The notes beneath the pieces were generated by a model. That model searched no databases and was not told the DNA's origin. It worked only from the letters and a program-made list of their open reading frames with translations. This document shows, in pieces, positions 7,902-15,904 of a stretch of DNA of 25,534 nucleotides (positions are counted from its first letter, which is position 1; every line of letters begins with the position of its first letter). Source of the stretch: Phycisphaerae bacterium (GTDB taxonomy: Bacteria; Planctomycetota; Phycisphaerae; UBA1845; UTPLA1); NCBI GenBank assembly GCA_016935885.1, contig JAFGQA010000453.1, positions 1 to 25,534 on the forward strand, read 5' to 3'. Made by a program: the position numbers and the translations under genes.

Positions 7902-8996
7902 TCACTCGCTCACACACCAAATATACACGAACTGAGGCCGCTTTGTCCACAAGGAAGGCAGATTAATGTTGAATAGATTTATTATTCTCGGGCTCACGGG
8001 TGGCGCCTCGGCGTAGATCGTCGGACGCCAATCCAACGGCCGATGGTAAATCACGACGTGGGCCGACTTGATCCCGGCACGCTCCTTGGTGATGTCGATG
8101 GCCTCACGGAAGGTGGCGATTCGGTCGACAAGACCGGCCTCAACGGCCTGTTCAGCAACGTAAACCCTTCCGTCAGCCAGATTTGCAATCTTCTCCCGAG
8201 ACAATGCCGGGCGACCGGCTGCCACCACGTCGAGGAATTGCTGATAGAATCCGTCTACAAGAGATTGGAAGACCTCCCGCTCCTCCGGCTCCATCCGCCG
8301 AAACGGTGAGCCGGCATCCTTGTAGGGGCCGGACTTGATGGCGTCGGTGGCAATGCCGAGCTTTGCCATGGTGCCGGACAGGTCCACCATCTGCATGACC
8401 ACGCCGATCGAGCCCGTCACGCTCGTGCGTTGAGCGATGATCTCGTCCGCCGCGCAGGCCACGTAATAGGCCCCGCTGGCGGCAACATCCTGGAAATAGG
8501 CAATCACGGGCTTGCCCGTTTTCTCGCGAAAGTGCCTGATCTCCTGGTACAGCGTGTCGCTGGCCGTCACCGTTCCGCCGGGCGAGTTGATGCGCAATAC
8601 GATCCCCTTGACCCGCTTGTCCTTTGCGGCTGCGTTCAGTTTCTCCACCGTGAGAGAGACGGCATGTTCCCCTTCAGAGAGCAGCCCGGATTCATAGGCG
8701 TTCATCAGGATGCCCGAGATGTCAATGATGGCAATGCGATCGCTGACCCAGCCGGGATCCCGCCAAACGATCCGCTCCTCCAAGCTCTGGTCCGACGGCA
8801 CGGCGGTCACCTTGAAGGTGCCGACAGGAGAACAGCCTGTCATGGACGCGGCCGTGACAACGGCGACAATCGCGGTGTACGCCGCGGCACGCCTGAACGG
8901 CGCGCCTGCTACGAGGCTGCCTTCGGGCTTCTGAAAGGCCACGTGGGCTGAAGCCCGTGGCTCCTTCATTTTCACTTCGACTCTCAAGGATGTCAT
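7902..8996 (-). CDS. sppA: SppA-type signal peptide peptidase (S49), predicted lipoprotein
   Basis: This 364-residue serine peptidase of family S49 would cleave residual signal peptides at the membrane. The short, single-domain form is recognisable from INSPGG (137-141), the nucleophile Ser174 in DVAASGAYYVAC, TGSIGVV (194-200) and Lys226 in SGPYKDAGSPF. The Ser-Lys spacing of 52 residues equals that of Bacillus subtilis SppA. Residues 38-55 form a hydrophobic stretch ending in SMTGC, a plausible lipobox, so it is probably a membrane-anchored lipoprotein. The start at 8996 was chosen because a good Shine-Dalgarno (GTGAGGT) precedes it. The frame stays open upstream to 9212, but that extension runs into a repeat element. 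Codons 12-20 derive from a small palindrome. Confidence 0.85.
   Translation of the reverse strand: MTSLRVEVKMKEPRASAHVAFQKPEGSLVAGAPFRRAAAYTAIVAVVTAASMTGCSPVGTFKVTAVPSDQSLEERIVWRDPGWVSDRIAIIDISGILMNAYESGLLSEGEHAVSLTVEKLNAAAKDKRVKGIVLRINSPGGTVTASDTLYQEIRHFREKTGKPVIAYFQDVAASGAYYVACAADEIIAQRTSVTGSIGVVMQMVDLSGTMAKLGIATDAIKSGPYKDAGSPFRRMEPEEREVFQSLVDGFYQQFLDVVAAGRPALSREKIANLADGRVYVAEQAVEAGLVDRIATFREAIDITKERAGIKSAHVVIYHRPLDWRPTIYAEAPPVSPRIINLFNINLPSLWTKRPQFVYIWCVSE
8938..8961 (-). repeat. GGGCT..AGCCC palindrome within the sppA N-terminus
   Basis: On the plus strand GCCACGTGGGCT and AGCCCGTGGC form an imperfect hairpin with a 2-nt loop and a 2-nt bulge. It lies just after the sppA start and encodes PRASAHVA in frame. 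The same core recurs at 15635-15657. Confidence 0.55.
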
Positions 8997-9128
8997 AGAG
9001 ACCTCACAACGTGATGCAGGTTCGTCCCAATTCGGGACCGTCGAGCGCGACTCCGCCGCCACCGCCCGTCCCTCACACAGGGCGCGTTTTACAACCTTCG
9101 TGCCACGGGCACAAATCCCTGGGACAGT

Positions 9129-9273
9129 GGGTGCGCGACAGTCAAGGCTGATGCCACTGGCAGCTTGCCTGCCAGTGGTGTATGCCCCATGCGCCCACCG
9201 GATGGACTGCACGGGCGGACAAGCCGCTCGTGGCGCTCAGAATCGAATGCCGCCGAAGGTGTGTCCCGGTCCC
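9129..9273 (-). mobile_element. Family-1 MITE-like element, copy C (145 bp)
   Basis: This copy aligns end to end with the copy at 25072-25213 in the same orientation: GGGTGCGCGACA at the left, TGTCCCGGTCCC at the right, and both internal hairpins (CACTGGCAG..CTGCCAGTG and ACGGGCGG..CCGC). The ends are more worn than in other copies and no target duplication is seen. It lies between sppA and the small Cys-rich membrane protein, upstream of sppA. Confidence 0.68.
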
Positions 9274-9358
9274 AGTGACGGCGCCGGCAAGACGGCCGTG
9301 CCGCCAGCGCGTCGGGACGCACTCCTGATGCTCGTCGATCCGAGGGACCCCGAACCAG

Positions 9359-9694
9359 CTATTGCGGCGCCACGCGGGTGGCCTTGCGGCGGCCGAGGCA
9401 GGCCGGGCATGTGTCTTGCGCAAACCACGCGTAGATGAACGCCACGCCGAACACGGGCGGCAGACCGGTCAGCACCCAAATGCCGACTGAAGTGACCCAC
9501 GCTGGCATGCCGAGCCGCATTCCGAAGTCGCCGACCGCCGCGAACAGCCCGGGTGTGGGCGGCCAATGAAAGAAGCACATGATGCCGCTGGCAATGAGAC
9601 AGATGCCGTAGAAGAAATGCCTGGCGTTACGGTAAACACCCGTTCCGTCACACTTCGGACAAGTACTCACAACAAATGTTTCGCTTAGAATCAT
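9359..9694 (-). CDS. Small membrane protein with terminal CxxC zinc-ribbon motifs
   Basis: This predicted 111-residue protein has a CPKCDGTG motif near the N-terminus (about 12-19) and a CPACLG motif near the C-terminus (about 97-102). Two or three hydrophobic segments lie between them (about 27-43, 49-60, 68-92). The two CxxCxG-type motifs resemble the DnaJ zinc-centre repeat and could form one ribbon on the cytoplasmic side if the membrane segments make a hairpin. I recognise no named family. The start at 9694 was chosen over an in-frame ATG at 9757 because GGGGGTG lies just upstream and the Cys motif follows soon. It is transcribed towards sppA, with a family-1 element between them. Confidence 0.6.
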   Translation of the reverse strand: MILSETFVVSTCPKCDGTGVYRNARHFFYGICLIASGIMCFFHWPPTPGLFAAVGDFGMRLGMPAWVTSVGIWVLTGLPPVFGVAFIYAWFAQDTCPACLGRRKATRVAPQ

Positions 9695-10170
9695 GAGGGA
9701 CACCCCCAATCCATCGGACTCGTCACCCACGACGATTGGGTGGAGGCCACAGCGCATATCGCCACTTCGGGACGAGCGGTTCAGGATACAGTACGGGTTT
9801 CTGACTGGACGGGTTGCCGTGGCGTCTTATGCGGACCGGTTAGAGCGTTTTAGGGTTGAGCGTGCATGCTCCATTGACGCTTCGTTGCAGCGTCGGCCCC
9901 CTGTGGCGGACGGGGATGACCAGTTTGCCGACGTTCCTCAAGGGTGAACGCTGACCGCTCCCTCACGGTCGCGGTTCCGATCGGCGTCGGCGGGGCATAG
10001 GCAATCTCAAGCTTAAACTGCTGTAATCGACAGACTGAAGCCGTCGTTATCGGCAGGCGACCTCGGCAGACTTGATGCGGACGGGGAGCAGACCGCGGCC
10101 GTTGCCTCAGCGTGCGTGTGATGTCGAAGCGGGCCGCCGCCGCCGCACGGCCTCGATCCCAGAACGCAAC
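9695..10170. other. Intergenic region with no recognised gene
   Basis: The 476 bp between the giant protein stop and the small membrane protein contain short open frames on both strands but none with a domain or good start. On the minus strand this is the downstream region of the giant gene and the upstream region of the small membrane gene. No strong terminator or promoter consensus stands out. Confidence 0.4.
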
Positions 10171-13100
10171 CTACGGGCAGGGACAGGTCACATTCAGGGT
10201 GATCACGCCCTGGGAGCCTGCAAAGTATGACGCCACCTGGACGTAGTATGTATTGCCCGCCGTCAGCCCGGACGCGCACACCTCGGACAGGCGGCCGCAG
10301 TCGTCTTCGCTGCACGCGATCTCGGTTAACGCGCCACACGACCCGTCGTAGACGGCAAGAAGTGTGTCGCTAACCGGCGGCTGCGACTTGCACGTGCTGA
10401 TCAGCGCAGCGGTATCCGTCGCCACGAACGTGTACCACACGGTGCCGACGCCCTGCGCCGGCGTGGGATAATGACAACTGAATGCTGGATCGCTTGGGTT
10501 AGTCGTCGCCAGGGTGTTATCGACCGTGGCCTCGCCGTTGCAGGCGATTGCCTTGGCGCTCGCGCACTCGTCGTTCGTCGGCGCGCCCCCGCACGGGTTC
10601 GGATCACAGCCGACGCCGACGCCCTGATAGGTGCCGCTCGCGGCCTCGCACTCGGCTACGGGGAGCACCTGGCACTCGCCGCCGGCCAGGCAGCACGCAC
10701 TGGCCGGGCACGGGCAGATCAGATCGAGCGTGATTTCGCCGCGAGTATCCTCATCAAACGACGCCACCTGAATGTAGTACTCGTTGCCCTCGGTCAGCCC
10801 GACGACGCACACCTCCGACAGCCGGCCGCACGATCCGCCGGCGTCTTCGTTGCACGCGATCTCGTCCTCGGCGCTGAGGAACAGACACGACGCGGCATCA
10901 TAGACCGCCACGAGCGTGTCATTGGCCGGGCCAACACTGTTGCACGTGCTGAGCATCGCGTCGGTGCCGGCGGCCGTGAACTTGAACCAGACGGTGCCGA
11001 CGCCCTGGGCGCTGCCGCCGAAGTGGCAACTGAATTCGGGGTCGCTCGCGATCGTGGTGGCCCACGTGTTGTCCGCCGTGACTTGGCCGCCGCACGCGAT
11101 CTCGATCGCGCCTTCGCAATCGTCATTGACCGGGATCGGCGGGCACGTGACATCCGAGCAAACGTCACCGGGCCAGAAGACGTCGCCGATGCCCGTGCAG
11201 TCGGCTTCAAGCTGAAGCTCATCACAGGTGTAATCCAGGTGGCAGCACGCGCCCTCCCCGTCGGGCACGCAGTCTATGCTCAGCAAGCCGGACCCGCCGC
11301 TGACACCGAAGCCGACGTCCTTGCCGCCGACGCGAATCAGGAGGCAGTCGGCGAGGTTGGCGGCGACGGCAATCTGCGACCAGGTGAATTCGCCCGTGAT
11401 GTCGTCGTTGCAGGCCACGTCCGTGTTGTCTGCCACCGGACACAGGTTTGGATCGGGACAGCCGCTGGTGCCAGGACCATACGCAGCCAGGAACGTGTCA
11501 TAGGAGCTGCCCTCCGTCCGGATGACGACGTTGCCGGTACACGGCACAAGGTAGCTGTACCAGATGTCTTGGACGATGGATCCGCAATTCGTGGTGGGGG
11601 CGCCGGGTGCCGTCGTGGCGTAGTCGGTGTCGTACGCGATCGAGACGTTCAAGCCCGACAGATGCTCGGCGTCTTCACACTCGTCGTTTTCCACGCCGCA
11701 GGTCGCTCCCGTCAGCAGCAACTGGACGAACGGCTCGATGTCCAGGCCGTTGATGGCCAAGTTCTCGTCGATGTCGGCCCGACAGAAGTCGATTGTGCCC
11801 CCGTCCGGCGGGTCGAGCAGCGCGGCGACAAACGGTGCGACGTCCGACTCGGTGATGAATCCGTCCCCGTTGACATCGCCAACGCAGCAGACCGGGGGCG
11901 GCTGCGGGCAAGGATTCGGATCGCAGTCTGTCCCGGTGCCCTGGTAGACCCCACCGAACGACCCGCAGGCGGAACTGGCGAGGACCAGGCAACTGCCATC
12001 CTCGAAGCAGCAGGCTCCGGGCGGCTGCGGACATGGATTGGGGACGCAGTCCGTGCCGGTCCCTTCGTAGGCGCCGCCGGCGTAGGCGCACTGTGTCGAG
12101 GACATCTCCTGGCAGACACCATCGTCAAAGCAGCAGGCCCCTGTGGGTACCTCGCCGCACGTTGCCCCGTCCAGGAGGTTCTGGACGAATGGCGTAATGT
12201 CGCTCATGTCGATGACTTGGTCCTCGTTCACGTCGGCCCAGCAGAACGGCAGCGTCCCAATCTCCGGTGGCGGATCGGCCAGCAGCAGCTCGACGAACGG
12301 GCCGATGTCCGCACCGTTCAGAAGGTTGTCGTCATTTGCGTCACCGGGGCAGCATTCCGGCGGTTCCGGCTGCGGGCACGTGATCGGCGAGCACGGCTCG
12401 TCGAGCGTAAAAACGTCGCCCTCGGCGACGCACTCCGACTCGAGGAGGATCTCGCACGAGTAGTCTTCGTGGCAGCAGGCGCCCGATCCGGCGGGCACGC
12501 AGCCTACGACCAGTGTGCCGGTTGTGGCGTAATACACGCCGCCGACTCGAATCAGGTATTCGTCGCCTGGCTCCACCTGGAGTCGAACCTCGCACATGTG
12601 GCCGTCCGGGAACTGGCAATCATCGCTTTGGCAGCCGGCCAGCAGCGTCGGCGGGCAATCCCACCCGGCATAGACCGCAATGGACGGATCGCTGTAGTCG
12701 ACAAGGCACAGATTCGCCACAAAGGTGCCCTCACACGTCGCGGCGTATTTGAACCAGACGTCCTGAAGCAGGTCGTGGCATTCCGGCAGCTCGAGCGGAG
12801 GGCCGCCCGTCGTGGCGCCCGTCGCGTCGAAGTCGTGGCTGCCGTCACTGATCTCCTCGGCGTCCTCGCAGTTGTCGTTGGGCGGGGCGCACGTCTGCGG
12901 CAGACATGGCTCACCGACGTCCGTGAAGGCGCCACCCGCATCGGTGCAGTCCGCCTCGTCCATCTGCTGGCATTCGCCGTCGGGAAAACAACAGGCGCCC
13001 TCGCCGGGCAGGACGCAACCGATGGACAGGTAGCCTTCGCCGCTGGCGGTTCCGGCCCCGCCGACGCGGATCTTATAGCAATTGCCCTCGGTGACCGGCA

Positions 13101-15237
13101 CGACGGTTTCACTCGGGCCTTGGGCCTCGCCACATCCGTCGTCATCGCAGGCGAGCCGGTCTCCAGGATCTGCCGGGCAATCGCAGTCTCCATAGACCGC
13201 CAACATCGTGTCGTAGCCGGTACCGAAACACAGGCTGACTGTCAAACCACCGGTGCAGGTCGCCGTGTAGTCGAACCAGACGTCCTGGTTGACCGGGCAG
13301 TCCCCAGGGCCGTCCGTTTCGGCGCCATGCGTGTCAAAGAAGTGAATCCCGTCGCTGACCGTCTCCGCATCCTCGCAAAGGTCCTTCGGAGGCGGACACA
13401 CCAACGGTGAACAGATCTGGTCGACCCAGAAGACCCCCGCCAACGCCGTGCAATCCGCTTCAAACGTGATCAGACAATCGCCATCCGGAAGACAACACGC
13501 CCCCGCGTCCTGCGGCACGCAGCCGACGGCGATGTAGCCCGATCCGGTTGCCACGTCGTCACCTCCGATCCGGATCAGATAACACGTGCCCGCCACGACC
13601 GGTACCGTCACCTCGCTCTGTTCGCCGGTGGTGCCACAGCCGTCGTCGTCGCAGCCGACCTGCGGTCCCAAGGCACCCGGACACGAACAGCCCTCGTAGA
13701 TCGCGATGGCGTCGTCGTAGTCGGTCTCGAAGCACAGGCTGACCGTCAGGCTGCCGGTGCAGGTGGCGACGTATCTGAACCACACGTCCTGGTGGACATT
13801 CGTGCAGTCGCCGCCGGGTGAGTCATCTGGCCCGTCCGTTGTGGCGCCCAGGTTGTTGAACGGGAACAGGCCGTCGCCAGGTAGCAGGATGGCCTGTTTA
13901 CACGGATCGTTGTCGGGGGGACAGTCGAGCGACTCGCACAGATCCTCGTGCCAGACGCCGCTGGCGGTGGAGCAGTCTGTGGGATTCAGATCCTGGCACG
14001 CTTGACCCGGCAGACAACACGCCCCCGGCACAGTGATGCCGCACACCGGGTCCAGGTCGGCGCACAGCACGCCGGGGGCAAAACGGTGAGTCCCCACTGG
14101 GCAATCCGCGATGTTGACGTCATCGTTGCAGTTGGTCGGGGGGGGCTCGGCGTCATTGCAGCATGCGCCGGTGACGGGCGCATCACAAGGAGGGTCCAGG
14201 AACTCGCATAGAGCGCCGGCGTGGAACACCTTGTAGTCGTCGATGCAATCCGCGGGGTCCATGACATCCACGCACACACCGGTGGACTCATCGCAGCACG
14301 CGCCGCGGTTCAGCGGGACCTCCTGGCCAAAGAGGGCAAAGGACAGTTCCTTGTTCGTGCCTGCCGGAGGCGAATCCGGACAGTAATTGATGTTGCCGGG
14401 ATCGAGCTCGGTCCAGAACGGAATACTGTGGTATTCAAAGCCACGGTGGGAAGGGATGCCAAGGTCGGGTTCTTCAGAGATACACCACGCGGATTGCGGC
14501 GGTGCGATGTGCTTCGGGACCAGCGACAGCCAGTACTTGGTGTTCTTGGCCAGGACAATGTCAACCGGAATGTCGATCAGATAACAGAGTCGGCACTCGC
14601 CCACCAGCGTCTCGTTCAGCAGATCGTCTTTGCCCACGAGCACTGAGGCGACGCAGGCGGATTGGGTGCCATCAATATATGGCACGCCGTAAGGACCGTT
14701 GTCGACCGAATTGGTATAGACGGTGACGTAGATCCCATCCCAAGTGGCCGTGGGCGTGGCGCTGCCGTGGCCATCGCCAAAGAACGCGAAGGCGGCCCGC
14801 ACCATTGTGATCTGGCAGTTTGTGTCCGGCGTCTCGATGTCCACGATCTCGAAATCGTCCGCGGCGGCGGCGATGAACCTCCACACGCCGGAACCGAGGC
14901 TCAACTGGCTGGCCGGGTCGCCGTAGTCGTCTAGCGGCGCACCGTTGTCGTACACCGCGGTCCCACCTTCCCGCGGTCCCGCGCCGCCGGGCAGTGTCGT
15001 CCAGGCGGAGTGTATGTCCTCGCCGCGGCGAGTGATCGGATTCACAAGGTCAGGACTCGTTGCCGGTGCCGGGCCGTCGGCGCGCCCTGTGCCCTCCGCG
15101 CCGCGATTGCCTGAAATGGGTGCCTGCTCGAACGCATCGGCGAATGTGCTTGCCGCCGTGCCGAGCAAAAGGACCGCGATCGCCGCCACGGCGATCGATG
15201 GACTCGTCATTCCCGGTTGCCGCCTTCTTGCACACAT
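10171..15237 (-). CDS. Giant secreted Cys-rich modular protein (GACC, PPC-like and dockerin-like modules)
   Basis: This 1688-residue exported protein starts at 15237, behind a strong AAGGAG (15246-15251). Residues 1-35 look like a signal peptide (basic start, hydrophobic IAVAAIAVLLLGTAAS, cleavage near TFADA). A beta-rich N-terminal domain (about 40-290) follows. After it come about ten short Cys modules of the form [GS]ACC..G.C......C, and six about 125-residue modules of the form 'ND.CE.A...DVWF.Y.A.C.G.L...YD...AVY..C...CDDDGC...YLIRVGG' at about 442-572, 617-739, 785-912, 1182-1320, 1367-1505 and 1553-1687. These resemble pre-peptidase C-terminal (PPC) domains. Two EF-hand/dockerin-like segments (GDANDDN..., GDVNGDG...) lie at about 960-1026 and 1115-1179. 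No C-terminal anchor follows the last module. Function is unknown; a surface or secreted adhesin or scaffold is inference. Confidence 0.85.
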   Translation of the reverse strand: MCARRRQPGMTSPSIAVAAIAVLLLGTAASTFADAFEQAPISGNRGAEGTGRADGPAPATSPDLVNPITRRGEDIHSAWTTLPGGAGPREGGTAVYDNGAPLDDYGDPASQLSLGSGVWRFIAAAADDFEIVDIETPDTNCQITMVRAAFAFFGDGHGSATPTATWDGIYVTVYTNSVDNGPYGVPYIDGTQSACVASVLVGKDDLLNETLVGECRLCYLIDIPVDIVLAKNTKYWLSLVPKHIAPPQSAWCISEEPDLGIPSHRGFEYHSIPFWTELDPGNINYCPDSPPAGTNKELSFALFGQEVPLNRGACCDESTGVCVDVMDPADCIDDYKVFHAGALCEFLDPPCDAPVTGACCNDAEPPPTNCNDDVNIADCPVGTHRFAPGVLCADLDPVCGITVPGACCLPGQACQDLNPTDCSTASGVWHEDLCESLDCPPDNDPCKQAILLPGDGLFPFNNLGATTDGPDDSPGGDCTNVHQDVWFRYVATCTGSLTVSLCFETDYDDAIAIYEGCSCPGALGPQVGCDDDGCGTTGEQSEVTVPVVAGTCYLIRIGGDDVATGSGYIAVGCVPQDAGACCLPDGDCLITFEADCTALAGVFWVDQICSPLVCPPPKDLCEDAETVSDGIHFFDTHGAETDGPGDCPVNQDVWFDYTATCTGGLTVSLCFGTGYDTMLAVYGDCDCPADPGDRLACDDDGCGEAQGPSETVVPVTEGNCYKIRVGGAGTASGEGYLSIGCVLPGEGACCFPDGECQQMDEADCTDAGGAFTDVGEPCLPQTCAPPNDNCEDAEEISDGSHDFDATGATTGGPPLELPECHDLLQDVWFKYAATCEGTFVANLCLVDYSDPSIAVYAGWDCPPTLLAGCQSDDCQFPDGHMCEVRLQVEPGDEYLIRVGGVYYATTGTLVVGCVPAGSGACCHEDYSCEILLESECVAEGDVFTLDEPCSPITCPQPEPPECCPGDANDDNLLNGADIGPFVELLLADPPPEIGTLPFCWADVNEDQVIDMSDITPFVQNLLDGATCGEVPTGACCFDDGVCQEMSSTQCAYAGGAYEGTGTDCVPNPCPQPPGACCFEDGSCLVLASSACGSFGGVYQGTGTDCDPNPCPQPPPVCCVGDVNGDGFITESDVAPFVAALLDPPDGGTIDFCRADIDENLAINGLDIEPFVQLLLTGATCGVENDECEDAEHLSGLNVSIAYDTDYATTAPGAPTTNCGSIVQDIWYSYLVPCTGNVVIRTEGSSYDTFLAAYGPGTSGCPDPNLCPVADNTDVACNDDITGEFTWSQIAVAANLADCLLIRVGGKDVGFGVSGGSGLLSIDCVPDGEGACCHLDYTCDELQLEADCTGIGDVFWPGDVCSDVTCPPIPVNDDCEGAIEIACGGQVTADNTWATTIASDPEFSCHFGGSAQGVGTVWFKFTAAGTDAMLSTCNSVGPANDTLVAVYDAASCLFLSAEDEIACNEDAGGSCGRLSEVCVVGLTEGNEYYIQVASFDEDTRGEITLDLICPCPASACCLAGGECQVLPVAECEAASGTYQGVGVGCDPNPCGGAPTNDECASAKAIACNGEATVDNTLATTNPSDPAFSCHYPTPAQGVGTVWYTFVATDTAALISTCKSQPPVSDTLLAVYDGSCGALTEIACSEDDCGRLSEVCASGLTAGNTYYVQVASYFAGSQGVITLNVTCPCP

Positions 15238-15904
15238 GCAGCCTGCTCCTTCCGTAGGTCTCCGTGTCCTCATCGGATCAGCACACTCACACTGCCAGAA
15301 CTTCTTCGAGGGGATGCAGCCATCACCTTGCGGGGAGGAATGCCTGGACGCCCCCGGAGCTGGGTCGGAGTACGGCCCCTATCTACCTTGAGGAACCTCG
15401 TGCCCCCGAGTCTCGTTCCATCGCCCCTTTGCCGCCACGAGGCAAGTGGGATCGGGACGCCCCGCGTCTGCGGGCCTTGTACCCGACTTGCCGAGTGGAA
15501 TCGATCACACGGCGCGCGGCGAAACCCACCTCCTCGAATATATCCTCTATTGCATCATAATGGTAGACCAAGTGTCCCCGGTGCGGTTGATGCCGATAAT
15601 ACGGCATTCAAAGTGCCAGTCTCGACCGGAGAAGAGCCCCGGGCTCCAGCCCGTGGCCGTTCACACCCCCAGCGACGAGCCACGGGCTTCGTACGTGTTT
15701 AGCAGCCCGTGGCAAAACTGTGGCACCGGCGCCAAAGCCGGTGGGTTGGATGATCCACTGGGCATTCTCTCGATTGTCTCCACAGTTCTGGAACGGCTTC
15801 TAGACACGAACCGGCGGACGTTGCGAGGCGGCCCGTTGCGCCCGGATGATCCGGAGACTCGTGACACGCCGTGCTCGGAACGGAGTTTCTCCTGGCGGAC
15901 GGCG
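15238..15904. other. Repeat-rich intergenic region upstream of the giant gene
   Basis: This gap separates two minus-strand genes, so it should hold the promoter of the giant protein and the end of the mfd transcript. Between 15635 and 15743 it contains a cluster of palindromes and a partial family-2 element. A minus-strand open frame at 15383-15607 (74 codons) has a non-low-complexity N-terminal half, but it has no recognisable family and no clear ribosome binding site, so I do not call it a gene. Confidence 0.4.
15635..15743. repeat. Palindrome cluster and partial family-2 element
   Basis: AGCCCCGGGCT..AGCCCGTGGC (15635-15657) and GAGCCACGGGCTTC (about 15677-15690) are followed by CAGCCCGTGGCAAAACTG from 15703. 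From there to about 15743 the sequence matches the left 41 bp of the family-2 elements at 19621 and 22307 and then diverges. This looks like a truncated family-2 copy beside related palindromes. Confidence 0.6.

Noticed and set aside
11700..12357. The dockerin-like segments as evidence of a cellulosome
   Set aside because: Such EF-hand segments are common in planctomycete secreted proteins, and no cohesin or glycoside hydrolase is visible in the window.
10471..13410. A 979-codon plus-strand open frame opposite the giant secreted gene
   Set aside because: It is the antisense of repetitive, GC-rich coding sequence. Its translation has no domain and follows the codon bias of the real minus-strand gene.
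15383..15607. A 74-codon minus-strand frame upstream of the giant gene
   Set aside because: Part of the translation looks protein-like, but there is no ribosome binding site or known family, and the C-terminal half is Arg-rich noise.
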